A DNA stretch of 64,000 nt from contig CANTFL010001403.1 in assembly GCA_947650285.1 (NCBI GenBank), positions 275,115 to 339,114 of the forward strand. The letters are read 5' to 3'. The notes under the pieces were generated by a model that searched no databases, was not told where the DNA came from, and saw nothing but the letters and a program-made list of their open reading frames with translations. The position numbers and the translations under genes were made by a program. Below, one piece after another: positions 33,895 to 45,897 of this stretch. Source of the stretch: Hyaloperonospora brassicae. Lineage: Eukaryota; Oomycota; Peronosporomycetes; Peronosporales; Peronosporaceae. How positions within the stretch are numbered: position 1 is the first letter of the stretch; each line of letters opens with the position of its first letter.

Positions 33895-34790
33895 CGGACG
33901 TTCCATTCAACATGGACATTTTGATTGAGAATGAGAAAGGCTTTGATACCACACGTGAAGCCTACGCCCATTCAGGCAACATCTAAAGGGCGGCTGTCGA
34001 ACGAATGAATTCGATTGCCGACAGACCTCATGTCAACGCCATGCTTTTCAATCTAAAAGGAGATGAGCAGCATAAAAAAATTTGCAAGCTCATACAACAA
34101 GATCTTGATGAGGCGCAGGAAAAACTGACCTTGCTTCACCAAAAATGTGGTCAAAGGACAGCGCTACTACAAGGTCATGGTGGTCAACAATTTAAATGTT
34201 GAGATAGCAGCAATTCATGCTGCTGAGGGCAGCTAGACGCACTCATGTCATACCGACATAATAATGATCGACATCACTAACTACAAGGAAGTCGATGAAT
34301 TATCCCTGTTGAGATGTATTGTCGAGTTAAAGAACGTCATAAGGTCTCGTGGCATCACTGACGAACCGATGAAAGTCACATTTGACCAAACACAGTTGAC
34401 AGGACGTGCCATTATTTGGGTCTTAGGGCTCAAGATGCACGGACCATGTGCACTTGGGTCGTCAGATATCTTCAACAAACGCCTCAGGCATCATACCACT
34501 TAGCCAAGAAAGACTAAAATCAAGGATCAATACAAGCTCATAAATCTCAGGCAGGGTTTGCGTGACGTGCACAATTACGCTGATCACATCTCTATCCAGC
34601 GATCTTGATCACGGCCAACTCAGTTCACGAATGCTGATTGATTAAAATGTTCATATACGGGCCTGCGAATGGTCCGTCAAGACCCATCTGTTATGGTTGG
34701 AACTGGATACGCTCGAGCAAGCCTTATTCGCAGCGGAACAGAAAAACTTAGTCTTTGACATAATCACGTCAGTTTAGGTTTATATTGCTC
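33895..34790 (+). pseudogene. Ty3/gypsy retrotransposon gag relic
   Basis: Frame-shifted and stop-interrupted gag text. The open pieces are 34005-34202 (start MNSIADRPHVNAMLFNLKG) and 34264-34503 (start MIDITNYKEVDELSLLRC). The second continues after a stop as LRQGLRDVHNYADHIS and then, in shifted frames, as a WLELDTLEQALFAAEQ-like ending. The string of motifs (helix, then TGRAIIWVLGLK, then a shared LRQG..V..Y core) follows the retrotransposon gag domain common in oomycete gypsy elements. Several disabling stops show it is dead. Weaker debris with the same orientation continues to about 35.7 kb. Confidence 0.65.
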
Positions 34791-37700
34791 TATGGGACAA
34801 AATGAAGTGGTAGTTTCAAACCGATGGATTTCTCGTACGTGGAAAGCAGAACATCATGCTCTTATATTTACTAAAAAATCGCACACGATTCAATGATGTC
34901 GAACGACAGGGCACTATATCTACGGATGTAGTACCCCGGCTCCGTTGTTACGTGCAATAGTACGTGACGATAGTCTGTCGATAAAGAAGGACCTGAGACG
35001 CATATTCGAAGCCGCCGTGAAATTTGCGAAGTGTGGTGGATTGTCAAACATTTGGAAGCAGAAGTGGCGAAGCGCCCAGTTGACCCAGCAACGTCAAAAG
35101 AGTTGATTGGTCCGTCAAGTGAAAAGCAGTGTAGTGGAAATCTGCTACACATTAGGAGATAAATGATACGACGATTTTTTATAGTATCGTATTTTGATAA
35201 CAAATTCTATGCCATCCTTGATCAAACATGGCTCAGCAAGTACGGGCCTTACATTAGCTGGTGATTTCGATCATGCACAGATACCTGCCTAATTTGTATC
35301 GTATGAACTTACGAATAACGTCTTGGATCTTTCACAAGCGGGCAAATGTATCGAAAGTGAGTGCGATGGCATCACTTGTGTTTCGGCCGTTACTACGACT
35401 ACACAAGAAAAAGGATTAGCTGACCATTACACTGTGGAGCAAGCTGCCGGCGGCTGTTAAAGCACAAAAAGCGACGGAGTCCACCACTCGAGTGAGTCGA
35501 CTGGACTAGGAAACATAATCAAGCAAAGTACAACATCCAAGGATGAGCACATCTGTTGCATAGAAGCGGCATCACGGAAAGTGATGGTGAACCGAAGAGT
35601 CGACGTTACGTTCCTGGTTGTAGTTGCTTTACGAAAGCACTGAGATGAAAAAACAAGATTCTAGGGCATGCCTCGACATCAAATGTCTAGATAAACGAAG
35701 TGTACTGTATAATTGCTTATACGCTCAATCTGGCAGCGCAGTAGAAATCTCGATCGATTACTCTGCTCATTCTTAATTGTAATATTGCCAGATCGGCGTA
35801 GTGGAAAGGATAAGAGGATATGCGCACACGTCGCTCAGGAAGATAATGTAGCCTATAATCAATCTGCAGAAGTTTTTGCTTCGGTTGATTGAACAGATAC
35901 TCAGCAGCTTATTGATTGATGATAGTGTGGTGAAATGGAGATCGCAACTTTTTGGTGATCTTTCTATCCACAGTCGCCCAGACAATCGACTATCGAAAGG
36001 GAAAAATTCGTTCCTGTGCTTGATTCCTTCCTCACCTTGTGTACCCGTAGATAAGGTTGTCTGCACTCTTCTCGGTTATCCCGTGTTGATTCCAAACTTG
36101 ATCTTGTTTGGGACTGACGTGTTCGCATAGAAGTCTTCACGCGATCATCGATTACTTGTAGGTACTCGATCTGATCTACCTAGTTCTCAACAAGATGGTC
36201 TTTTGACGTTCTGACCTCTTGATCCGTCTCGCGATCTTGATCATGCTGCGTTCTTGCTGCGCCCTATCGCAGTTGTTGTGATGTTTTTGAGAGTCTTAAA
36301 CGCACCTAGCCAAACAAACTAGGTACGACACTATTGTAGACGAGAGGCGTAACTATTTATGTCATCAAGGGGCCTAAGATCCAGTCCGGAAGAGATGTCG
36401 CGTGTCTTTTGAAGTAAATTGAACTCTGTATAATGTCAGCCAACCAAATTGAGAAGCCTACGACCTAGCGTATCCAAGCACAAGGCGCTCGCCACCCGTC
36501 AGTGAACGCGCTGATCTGTCTCTTGTACCTCGTAGGTTCCTTGATCTATACCCTACCCCTGGCCCAGGTCAGGATCTGATTCCCTCTCAGATCGGATCGT
36601 ACTTACTCTTGGATCGGGTCCCCTCTCGAATCGGATCCCCTCCCAGATCGGATCCGATAGTCGTGGTCCACCTTTCGAACTTCGTACCTAGTCCGGGTAC
36701 CACAGTAGTCATTCTTCAGTCCATTTCTCACACCATTCTTGGATCCACTCCTCCTCAAAATCTTGACTGATGGATCGAGAAGATACGGCGACCACATGAA
36801 ACTTCGTACGACGATGGGCGGATCAGACGGGCGACATATGCAACTTGACATGGTCATTTTGTAGTGGTGCTTAACATACCTGTTGTGATGCTGTGCAACA
36901 AAAGTGAACGGTCAATATGTTTTACGTGCGTTGCACCTCGATTGCAACAGAGGTTTACGTCGATTTTTGATACACCATTTATCTTCATTGTTTGGCTAGC
37001 TGTATTCGATGATGTAGTGCTTGAGTGCGTTCAACCACAACTGTATTCGCTGCAATGCCCTGACCGATTCTAGTGAACAGGTTTTGTTGTAACAATTATA
37101 TCGAAGTGCACATACTTTTGGTGCTATCTTGCTTGTCATACATTGCGCGCGTCCATCGATTATAAGACGCCTACTTGACTGTTAACCAAAGCATACACCA
37201 GCCAATGAGCAAACGATTGAATATCGTTGAGTATGGACAAAATTCGCAATTGGCAGCTGACGTAATGACAACTTTTGAAACGCGCTCATCCCGTTACAAA
37301 TACGTGTGGCAATCCACCTACAAACCAATCTGTCATGTGTTCTCAAAGGTGCATCAAGTCACGAGCGATGAACACACAGACTTTGTGAATGAAGGTTGCG
37401 AAAGCGCACACGCTACAATTGTTTGAATGAGATGAGGTAGCTGTAAAAATGACTTCGTCACATTCTTATTACACGCTCATCTTTTTAGCCTGCTTCAACT
37501 ATCCATTTTGCTAAGGCGCATATTGAGCTGACAACGTGCTCGCTACTGCATTCGCAAGCGCCGTTTCGGCGTGTTGGTCGTATGATGGCTCGCATCATTT
37601 GTCAATAGCGTGCCGTCACTTGTTTGCTGAATTATAATCTCCTCAGATGTAATTCACAAACATCAAGCTTTGCGTCAATGTTCACAGTAGCCCAACTTCA

Positions 37701-39592
37701 TGTTGCAATGTCACGTGGCGAGACTGATTCGTTTCGATTAGCAACCTGATTGCCACTGGCTCGGCTACCGACGAGTCCACTGGTCGGACGATGTCCTCGA
37801 TGCAACCCTGACGACTTCATACCAATCATCGCAAATCCAGCACTTGCCGATAGGACGACAAGAGTACTGCAACGATACGTAGACGAGCGGAAATGTAGAT
37901 GCAGTGATCGTGGACGATCGGCTGTTGCACTGAAGTGAGGGGTGCTTTGTAAGTCGAGCGGGTTGGACTTCATGGTCTGACGAGCTCAAAAAGTTGCTCG
38001 CTCGCACCGAAGTTGTTTGCTAGAGTGCGTCAACTGCGAGGTGGAGAGACTCCTCCGATTTCGAGCTGAGATCACTACGCGTTGACGTGGCATACAGCAT
38101 CAATCGCGATGGGTAATGTCCTTGCAAGGTTGCTCGCAAGGCAAGGGTGTGCACTCCATGCCTTCGTCTTGGCAAGGTCAAGTGCTACAATCACGACCGA
38201 CAAGCAGTGTGCATGACTTGGCCTACACAGGCTCAATCGATCGCATCATTGTCTTGACACGCGCAATAGCGGCTCGCAAAGGATAATGAATGTGGCGTCA
38301 GACAGGTCAAATGAACGGTGTGTGCCGTTTGATCATGCGAAATGCCCAAAGCCGATTGTCGTGCCAAACTTTTGTTTGTCATGACAAACAACGAAAACAG
38401 CACTGAGTCAACGATCATTTACAGTGGCTGCTACCACGTGAAGGCAGTAGTCACACGGGTATTGCTATGACATACATACTAAAAACTGTCCGAATAGTAT
38501 CGAATTGTTACACGTGCCTCGCAAACGTATCCGCGCTCGCCGTTTCACCGTCAGAATGGAGGAAACCCTGACACTTTGTTGCGCAAACGTCGGCTCAATA
38601 AACCAGATCGCAAAGAGCTGGAGTACACGTGCTTGCCACGCAAGTCACGAGGTAAATAGAGGCAGTGCAGCAAGCTGCAAGAAAGCGATCGAAGCATGGG
38701 CTCGCACAAGCCATCGTTCGGCTGGAGTCGCTGGAAGTATCAGAAACTCATGATCCGGCAGAAGGTCGTAAAGTATGGTGCTTTTCGAGTGACAACGATC
38801 CGAGAAAACATGACTTTGGCAGCGAAGCCAATGGCATCGTTTGCAGAAGCTAAACTCATGTCGTTTCGGTTCCATGTGAGCTTCTGTCGCGGACGAGCGC
38901 GATGGATGAATAAATGAATGGATGGACGAGAGGCGAGCTGCCGAATGACACAAAAGAGAAGGCGGGCGAAAACGAGAGGCGCTTGCGTACGCACCTATGC
39001 GTTACCCGCGAATCACCAGACTCACCAGATTTCCGTCAGAAAGAGCTTTGCGAGCCGGTTCCGCTGAGATCGCAGCGCCCACTCTGCGCGAACGCCTCTC
39101 TTTCGATACATCAATCTATCTATCTATCAATAAGAATAATAATAATCCATCTCCACATACATACATAGAGATACGTATATATATTTACATGTATAAATGC
39201 GCTCGGTCTAAGTAAGCAAAGCAAAAGCAGCTGCTCGAATCGGAACCCACAAGAGGCCCTCCACTTCGAAACTAACCGAGAAAACACCCGCACAGCCCGT
39301 ACATCCAGACGTATATGTATATGTATGTGCCCGCACACGACGCACGGAGCGCTTGTACCAGATGGTTTCACCGCAGCGTGCAGGACCCTTCGGCTGTCGT
39401 CGCGTTGCTATGCACCCGATTAGTTTCTATCGCCTCGAGCGCAACTGCGCTCGACCGTGGGAAGCTCCCCATCTCCCTGTCGCTCCGAGCAGGCGGCACA
39501 CACACACACACACAGACTCGTACCCAGCCACACAGACGGGCAAATGGACCACTTGCGATTTTGCCCGACGGTCCATATCGAACCCCACTGTC
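34791..39592. other. Decayed AT-richer tract, no supported gene
   Basis: Probably further retroelement debris at the left (to about 35.7 kb). An array of GATCGGATCC/CCTCCCAG-type units lies at about 36565-36660. Short ATC, AATA and TATA microsatellites lie at 39113-39190, close to the next gene. Short open frames, for example 37175-37426 on +, are unrecognised. No RNA gene seen. Confidence 0.4.
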
Positions 39593-40240
39593 ATGACGCG
39601 AAACGATCCGCCGCAGCCGCAGCTTCCAAGTCGCCGCCACGGGCGACAAGAGCGCGGCTCGAGTCGAGCGGCGTTTGAAGTGCCCAAAGCTGTTGTCGAC
39701 CGTCGCCTCGAACGGGTCGCAGCAGCGTCCAAGCGCAGCAGCAGTCGCGCGAGTCCGGCCTGTCGCATGCACTTCCCCCAGGCCAAAGTCGACAAGTCCA
39801 TTGTCGACGCCACGCGCAAGCGCACGTCGTTCACGTACTTGAGCACGAAACTGCACGGGATGTTCCGGCGCGAGCACCGCGACACGATCGCGTGCGAAGA
39901 GGACGAAGAGCCGCCAGCGCGCAACCGCTCGCTCCGGGACCTCTACCGCCTCGGGACGAGCAGCCGCGCGGTCCCGACGACGACGCACGTCGACGACATG
40001 GGGACAGGTAGTAGTGGTGGTGATAGTAGTAGTACTACTACTACTAGTGCTACTGCAGCTGCTGCAATGGCAACTAGTGGACCGAGCGCGGCTGTGCTGG
40101 TCGAGTACCACAACCAGCCGAGCAGGGAACAGCGCTGGTGCACCAACTGCTCCAAGTGTTTCCAGCGCGGCCTTAGTCGCTACGACCAGTACTGCGGGTT
40201 GGACTGCAAGACGGCACATCGGATGCGGCAGATCGCGTGA
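39593..40240 (+). CDS. Small basic protein with FLZ-like C-terminal zinc finger
   Basis: A 215-residue protein with no recognised full-length family. The N-terminal half is Arg/Ser-rich. A central low-complexity segment (SSSTTTTSATAAAA) comes from a GTA/ACT triplet repeat. The C-terminus holds a compact Cys cluster: RWCTNCSKCFQRGLSRYDQY followed by CGLDCKTAHR. Cys spacing is C-x2-C-x14-C-x3-C, with an aromatic residue before the third Cys. That resembles the plant FCS-like zinc finger (C-x2-C..FCSxxC), a protein-interaction domain, but the resemblance is short and only by pattern. ATG 39593 is chosen because upstream in-frame text is low-complexity leader; the frame stays open back to 39353. 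It heads the dense gene island, 645 bp before ARP2 on the same strand. Confidence 0.6.
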   Translation: MTRNDPPQPQLPSRRHGRQERGSSRAAFEVPKAVVDRRLERVAAASKRSSSRASPACRMHFPQAKVDKSIVDATRKRTSFTYLSTKLHGMFRREHRDTIACEEDEEPPARNRSLRDLYRLGTSSRAVPTTTHVDDMGTGSSGGDSSSTTTTSATAAAAMATSGPSAAVLVEYHNQPSREQRWCTNCSKCFQRGLSRYDQYCGLDCKTAHRMRQIA

Positions 40241-40885
40241 CGCGGTGGTCGAGTGTATTAGATGGCGTCGGTCGCTGTGGCGTACAAGCGGTGCGGTATG
40301 GGCCTCTCACTGGACGATGGGCCGGTGTTGAACCCATTGGATTGGTCCGAAGGGGGAGATGGCGTATGTTTGTCGTGCGCGATACGTCGATACAGCAGAC
40401 AGTTGGAGGGAGAACGCAGTGCGGGGGCTGAAGAGGAGGGAGAGGTCGGTGTGCGCGTCTGGCGTGGCATAGTGTGGGGGCATGCCGGGGAGGGGGGCTG
40501 GACGACGCAATAGAGACGTGTATGATAGGAAAGAGGGAGACGCGCGCGAGCGGGCGGGCGACATAGATAGACAGAGGCGAGCGAAATATATCAACAACAT
40601 CCGTGAGAAACGAAGAAAAGATATGCGGTACGCGAAGCGACCCCACGTGGGCGGTGTCGCATTTCCACTGGCGTTTCTATCGCATGCGTCAAGACGCCAA
40701 TCAAGTCTGCGAGGTGTTTCTAACTCGACGCCCCCGTTCGACCGGACGTACTGGACGTTTGCGGGTTTCTTCTTGTGCGTACCTGTCGCAGAGGTGTTTA
40801 CCGGTATCGTACCAGTTTGATTCAGCCCCCGCTGTCGTCACTTTGCCAACAGCCCGAAGTACCGGACGTACCGGACGCATCCATT
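40241..40885. other. Spacer upstream of ARP2
   Basis: No supported gene. Contains purine-rich stretches (40400-40600) and, near its right end, an initiator-like match. A direct repeat of a CCGGACGTAC-type decamer occurs at about 40742-40752 and 40862-40875. Confidence 0.5.
40836..40851 (+). promoter_or_regulatory. Possible initiator element for ARP2
   Basis: CGTCACTTTGCCAACA matches the TCANTYY initiator core of oomycete promoters but lacks the flanking AWTTT part. It lies 34 nt before the ATG, the same spacing as the better matches in this window. Confidence 0.35.
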
Positions 40886-41021
40886 ATGGTCGCGGCGAAC
40901 AAGATCGTCGTGTGTGATAACGGCACGGGGGTACGTCTGTCTCGATACATGATTGTCTACCACTTGACACCTATCAATAGAGCACTGTACACACAGCACA
41001 TGCTCGCTCTGGTCTGCTCAC

Positions 41022-41061
<40 letters not shown>

Positions 41062-42308
41062 GTTTGTTAAGGCAGGTTTTGCTGCCGAGAATTTCCCGAA
41101 AGCTATTTTCCCGTCTCTTGTCGGCCGCCCCGTCCTGCGTGCGGAAGAGGCCGTTCAGTCGGACATTCTTCTTCAAGTACGTTCGTACAGGGGTGACTGC
41201 TACTGCTGCTGCTGCTCTACGTGTTTGTTGTGTGGGTGTAGCATTGTTGTATCTGTGAATGTTTTTTTTGCTGATTCGTTTCGACTCGTGTCAGGACATT
41301 ATGTTTGGTGACGAAGCGGCTGCTTTGCGGTCGAATCTTGAGATCTCGTACCCTGTGGAGAACGGCATTGTGAAGAACTGGGACGACATGGAGAAGCTCT
41401 GGGACTATACGTTCAAGGAGCGTCTGGCCATTGACCCCAAGGACGGGCACCGTATCTTGCTCACGGAACCACCGCTCAACCCGAAACGCAATCGGGAGAA
41501 ACTCGTCGAGATGATGTTTGAAAAGTACGGCTTTGATGGCTGCAACATCACGACGCAGGCGATGCTCACGCTGTACGCACAGGGCATCACGACGGGAGTG
41601 GTCATTGACACGGGCGACGGAGTGACACATGTTGTGCCAGTCTTCCAGGGCTATGTGCCGCAGCACCTCATTTGCCGCTTGGACGTTGCCGGTCGCCACA
41701 TCACCAACTACCTGATCAAGCTCATGCTGCTGCGTGGCTACCCGCTGAACCGTACTGCCGACTTCGAGACAGCGCGTCAGATCAAAGAGAAGTGGTGCTA
41801 CGTAGCGTATGACACGGCTGCAGAGCGCAAGCTGGCGCTTGAAACCACGATTTTAGAGGAACCGTACGAGCTGCCTGATGGTCGCATCGTACGACTCGGT
41901 CGCGAGCGTTTCGAGGCACCAGAAGCCCTTTTTGACCCCAACTTGATTGACGTTGAGGGCGCCGGTCTGAGTGATATGGTGTTTGATATGTGCATGAAGG
42001 CCGACATTGATCTGCGCACTGAATTCTTCAAGAACATTGTGCTGTCTGGTGGGTCCAGCATGTACCCGGGCTTGCCAAGTCGCTTGGAGAAGGACATCAA
42101 GCAGCGGTACCTCACTGACGTGCTGAAGGGAGACAAGAGCCGTCTAGGCAAATTTCGTCTGCGCATCAACGATCCACCCCGGCGCAAACACCTCGTCTTT
42201 CTTGGTGGCAGTGTGCTGGCCGACGTTATGAAAGACAACGACGCTTTCTGGCTGTTGAAGAGCGAGTACGAGGAGCAGGGACTGCGTATCCTGGACAAAC
42301 TGCAGTAA
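40886..42308 (+). CDS. ARP2: Actin-related protein 2 (Arp2/3 complex)
   Basis: Nucleates branched actin filaments as part of the Arp2/3 complex. Three exons: 40886-40930, 41063-41176 and 41295-42308, all joined in phase 0, giving 390 residues (about 394 in animals). Exon 1 encodes only 15 residues, ending in the nucleotide-binding phosphate-1 motif VVCDNGTG, completed by [12 protein letters not shown] in exon 2. Exon 3 carries [33 protein letters not shown] and [20 protein letters not shown], all diagnostic for Arp2 over conventional actin. Both introns start GTACGT. Intron 1 ends in a long CT repeat (about 41028-41060) that serves as its polypyrimidine tract, and intron 2 contains a GCT repeat. 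The gene ends 185 bp from the convergent AMP deaminase gene. Confidence 0.96.
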
Positions 42309-42493
42309 CTCTGTCAGCGCAGTGGAGGCATAGCTTTACGTGCGTGGCCCTTGAGTTTGACAGTCACACACTAGGTGCTCGATGCAACTGACCCGAGTCG
42401 ATTTTCACATACAAAAGAATGAAGATACGTTTGTCGTTTGAGCTGTTCCGATGAAAGTGGCAATCGTGTTGATTTGATCCTTGTAACGGCACC

Positions 42494-44954
42494 TCATGTC
42501 TGGATGAAATCAAGCTCGCCCTGAAGTGTCTCGTGACGGTAGTCGAGACGAATGTCCGGCACGTTTGACATGCGTATATCTGTAGTGGGACCAAGAAACA
42601 GACAGTACCGTGAACAAAAGCGCAGGAAGAAGAAGTGAAAGAGAGTGCTCACCGTTGCCACGCGATCCAGGCAATGCGTACTTGTGGCCGAGGTAATGCT
42701 CCTTGAACTTGTGCTCGAAACCCGACTGCAATACCGAGTTGCGCGCGATTTCACACATGTCCGTCGACGTCAACTTCCACACTTGCACTGCTACCGAGTA
42801 CTCCTCAAGCAGCGGGTCTTTTGTATAATGGAGCATGACAGGATCGTCAGTGCTCAGCGAGACGTTCAAACCGCGTGCGTGATACGTCGGGAATGGATTG
42901 CGGTGGTAGTCGAGAAACAAGCGATTGTTGCTCAATGGCGACATGGCAATACCGATCTGCGTTAGGTAGTACAGGTACTGTAGACCAACAGACTTGCGAA
43001 GCGTGATGCCGTGGTTGATGCCGTTTGCAGTAAGAAAAGCGGCAGCCAAGTGCTCAGGGTCGCCAGCTTCGCCGGAATGCGGTCGCAGCGAAAAAGTGTT
43101 GAGGCCCTTCTGGCGTCGAAACTCGTTTAGAGAAGCGATGTTCGCGTACAAATAGTAGCACCAGTAGTCGTACGGCGGGTTGGCTTCGTAGGTCCACTCA
43201 TGCGGCTTTGGTAGCTTTTTGCCGCGCTCAGCTCGAAAAGGTTCCGCTTTGCTCTCATCGTCCACGCTATCGAAGCCGACCATAGTCAGGAGAAAGTAGT
43301 GCAGTGGCAGGTTGCTCGACGGATCACGCGTGACCTCGAACAGCGGTAGGAAAATGTGATCGAGCATTTGCTGGAAATTATCGACCTCGCCCATGTTCTT
43401 GTACAGGAAGTAGAGTCGCGGGATCTGAATCATCCATCGCACATGAGAAGACGATAACTTGTTCACGTACATCCAGCGACCCAGCTTGTCCCATTCCGAG
43501 TGCTTGCGTCCGTAAATGGAGACACGCCATTCCACGAGCTGATATTTGCTAGCGTGCAAGTCCGAGATGACCTCCTTGGTTATTTCAGCAAGATACTTGC
43601 CAGCAATCAGGTTGTCCGTTTTGAGAAAGATCTCCCGCAAACGACTTTGTCCAGCCGGGTTGTACTTCAAATTGAAGCGGTCGAAGCGGTGAAACGTGTT
43701 GCTCGCGTGCATGTCCAGCGTGTCGACGCTGAGATCATAACCTGTGAGGTTCAGCGACCGAAAGACTTCGCTCAACGTCATAAAGCGTCCATCGCGAAAA
43801 ATCACAATCTCGCCAGGCGAGTTGCGCAGCCTCGATTTAATGAACCGCAGCAAATGCTTTTGGTTCATGCACGCCGAGTGATGCACGTGCGTGTCGACCT
43901 TCCGGACATTGTAAAAGTCACGGTGGGGCACTGCTTTCTGTGCCACCAGTTCCCGCTCCGAGTTCAGCAGCATGTGCAGGTTGAACCTCGCTTCCAGCAA
44001 TTGCAAGCGCTTGAACGCCAGCGTCTTCATTGGTCCGTAATTGACAATGCACTGGATCTCAAACAAGTCGTCGTAGTATTCTTCCATCGTCCCGACTTGA
44101 CTGATTGGTTCGACAGCGTGCGTGTCGTCATACACCATGACTACCCCGTCCACCATGTTGAAACAATGCTGCGATGTCTCAGGCACAGGCGCTTCAAATG
44201 GCGCGTACGGTATTTCCTCGCGGTGTCTCCATTTACTGGTAGAACTTGCCGTCGCCCGTGGACTAGCGCCACTAGCAGTACTAGCCGTACTACCAGTAGT
44301 CGCAGTTGCAGAAGTAGTAGTAGAAAGTACGTGGTCCTGTGTCGATGCCGACAGTGTCGTGGGTTCATTCACTGCAATCCACTTGCGCCGGAGCGCTACG
44401 CCCTTGCGAATCAGTGCACACACGTCCCTTGTCTCACGATCTGCTTCTTCAGGTGTTGACGTAATCACCACGCGCTCGTACGTCGACAGCTGTCCATAGG
44501 GTTCCGGCAGCGTCTCGAACAAGTCGCCCGCATCGGCGTCGTCTTTGACCGCGTCCAAGTCGTCCATGGCCGACTCGGGAACATGACGCAATCGCTTGGC
44601 AGTCGCCACGTTTTCCAGAATACACGCCTTCAACAGCCCCTCGTGCCGTGTGCGTTGACATAGAACGTCCCGCTCGTCGTCGTCGTCGTCGTCGGTTGCG
44701 GCCTGTGCAGCCGCCGCAAAGATGTCGGCGTGCGTGGCACTGGACCGGGGCGAGCGCTCGGACGAGTCGATGGAGTGCCGACCACCGAAGCGCGTCGCCT
44801 TCTCGTTGTGCTCGACCGCAGACGAGTCCATGAGCAAAGAACCGACGAGCAGCTCCGGTGTCGGTCGATTCGGCGCTGTGTGTCGGCTATGAAGCCACTT
44901 TTGTTCGCGTTCCTTGCAAAGCGCATGAGACTGTCCTATGGCATATGGATACAT
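42494..44954 (-). CDS. AMP deaminase
   Basis: Converts AMP to IMP in the purine nucleotide cycle; cytosolic zinc enzyme. Two exons: 44954-42653 and 42579-42494, with a 73-nt intron (GTGAGC..CTACAG), giving 795 residues. The tiny last exon adds IRMSNVPDIRLDYRHETLQG, the conserved family C-terminus; reading through the intron instead gives an unrelated Ser/Leu tail. Catalytic features: metal-binding KVDTHVHHSACMNQKHLL (about residue 350), FSLRPHSGEAGDPEHL, NGINHGITLRK and the signature SLSTDDPVML (about 697). The N-terminal 200 residues are acidic and low-complexity with a Ser/Thr/Ala run, as is usual for this family's variable N-terminus. The frame stays open to 45140, so the start is uncertain; I chose ATG 44954 (MYPYAIGQ) because upstream text has no coding character. 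Confidence 0.95.
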
Positions 44955-45826
44955 AAAGAGGGGGGGGCCACATGCGTGCGGGAGAGAGAGCGAACGAGAT
45001 GGGCCGCGTAAGGGATAGAAACGATCCAGTAAAAGGGTGAAACCCCTCGAAGAGCGCGTGTCGCACGGCTTTTCGGTGGGGGGTGGCGACCGGTCCCCGT
45101 CTTTGGCCGTTGTCACATGTCGCAGGACACGTTGAAGCACGTGGTGTCATTAAACGTTCGGCGCATCTCTTTCGACTCAGCGATGACGAGTTGCTGCACG
45201 AGCGCGGGAAGCGCAGTCGATTCAATTGCACTTTTGTTGGACATTGCCGGCCGACAGCAGTGTGTGGGTAGTGCTCCGTTTGCGACAGTGCGCGCGCGTA
45301 GACACGCGTCTCGCAAGTTGGGACGACGCTACGACTGAGGACTTACTGCAAGGGGGTCGCACGTTGGACGCGTGATCAGCGACTGCGACCAAAAGTCGCT
45401 TTGGCAACGCGGGTGACAATCGCTTCGGGCCAACGACCAAACGTCTCTGGTACGTCGGGCGTCACGTTATCGGTCCATTGGCGAACGGACAAAGCGAACG
45501 CTGCAACGCTGTCGAACGAGATACGAGGGGTACTACTGGAAGGTCGTTGCCATCCCCTCGAAAGTGACGCACGTACGTTTATCAGAAACGGTCCAACACG
45601 CGTCTCGATCGCTTTTCTGAATCAGACACGCCGCCGACGTTGAAGTGGCTTGGGGTAGGGGACTAAATATTCGACAAGGTTCGCTTCCGCACTTACGCAC
45701 CGTCGCATGCCGTGTTGTGCGCACCTACAACCAGCCACACTAGGCTGCTCGCTGGCCGTTGATTGGTCGTACGATCGCACGTAAGTCCGAGCCGCCGTCG
45801 AGCGTACCTATCGTAGCGATCCATGC
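44955..45826. other. Divergent promoter region, AMP deaminase and ornithine aminotransferase
   Basis: About 870 bases between two divergent genes. No supported gene. A GTCATTAAACGTT stretch near 45146 carries an initiator-like core on the + strand but has no gene after it. The proximal part contains an eight-base guanine run next to the AMP deaminase start. Confidence 0.5.
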
Positions 45827-45842
45827 GGTCATTCACCATTTT
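45827..45842 (+). promoter_or_regulatory. Oomycete core promoter (Inr plus flanking region) of OAT
   Basis: GGTCATTCACCATTTT agrees with the oomycete consensus GCTCATTYYNCAWTTT at all but two positions and continues as ATTTTAC, fitting the flanking-region consensus. It overlaps the codons just after the upstream ATG at 45823. Transcription from here would therefore exclude that ATG and make 45898 the start. Confidence 0.7.
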
Positions 45843-45897
45843 ACCAGCAGCTACGCACGTCTCGAGGCATCGCCTGACCGCAGTTTTTTGCCGCCTC

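Noticed and set aside
42580..42652. Reading AMP deaminase straight through to a stop at 42510
   Set aside because: The read-through tail is Ser/Leu-rich and unlike the family; splicing 42580-42652 restores the conserved C-terminus.
45823..45897. Upstream in-frame ATG of OAT as the start codon
   Set aside because: A strong core promoter at 45827-45842 would place transcription start after this ATG; 45898 gives a suitable targeting peptide.
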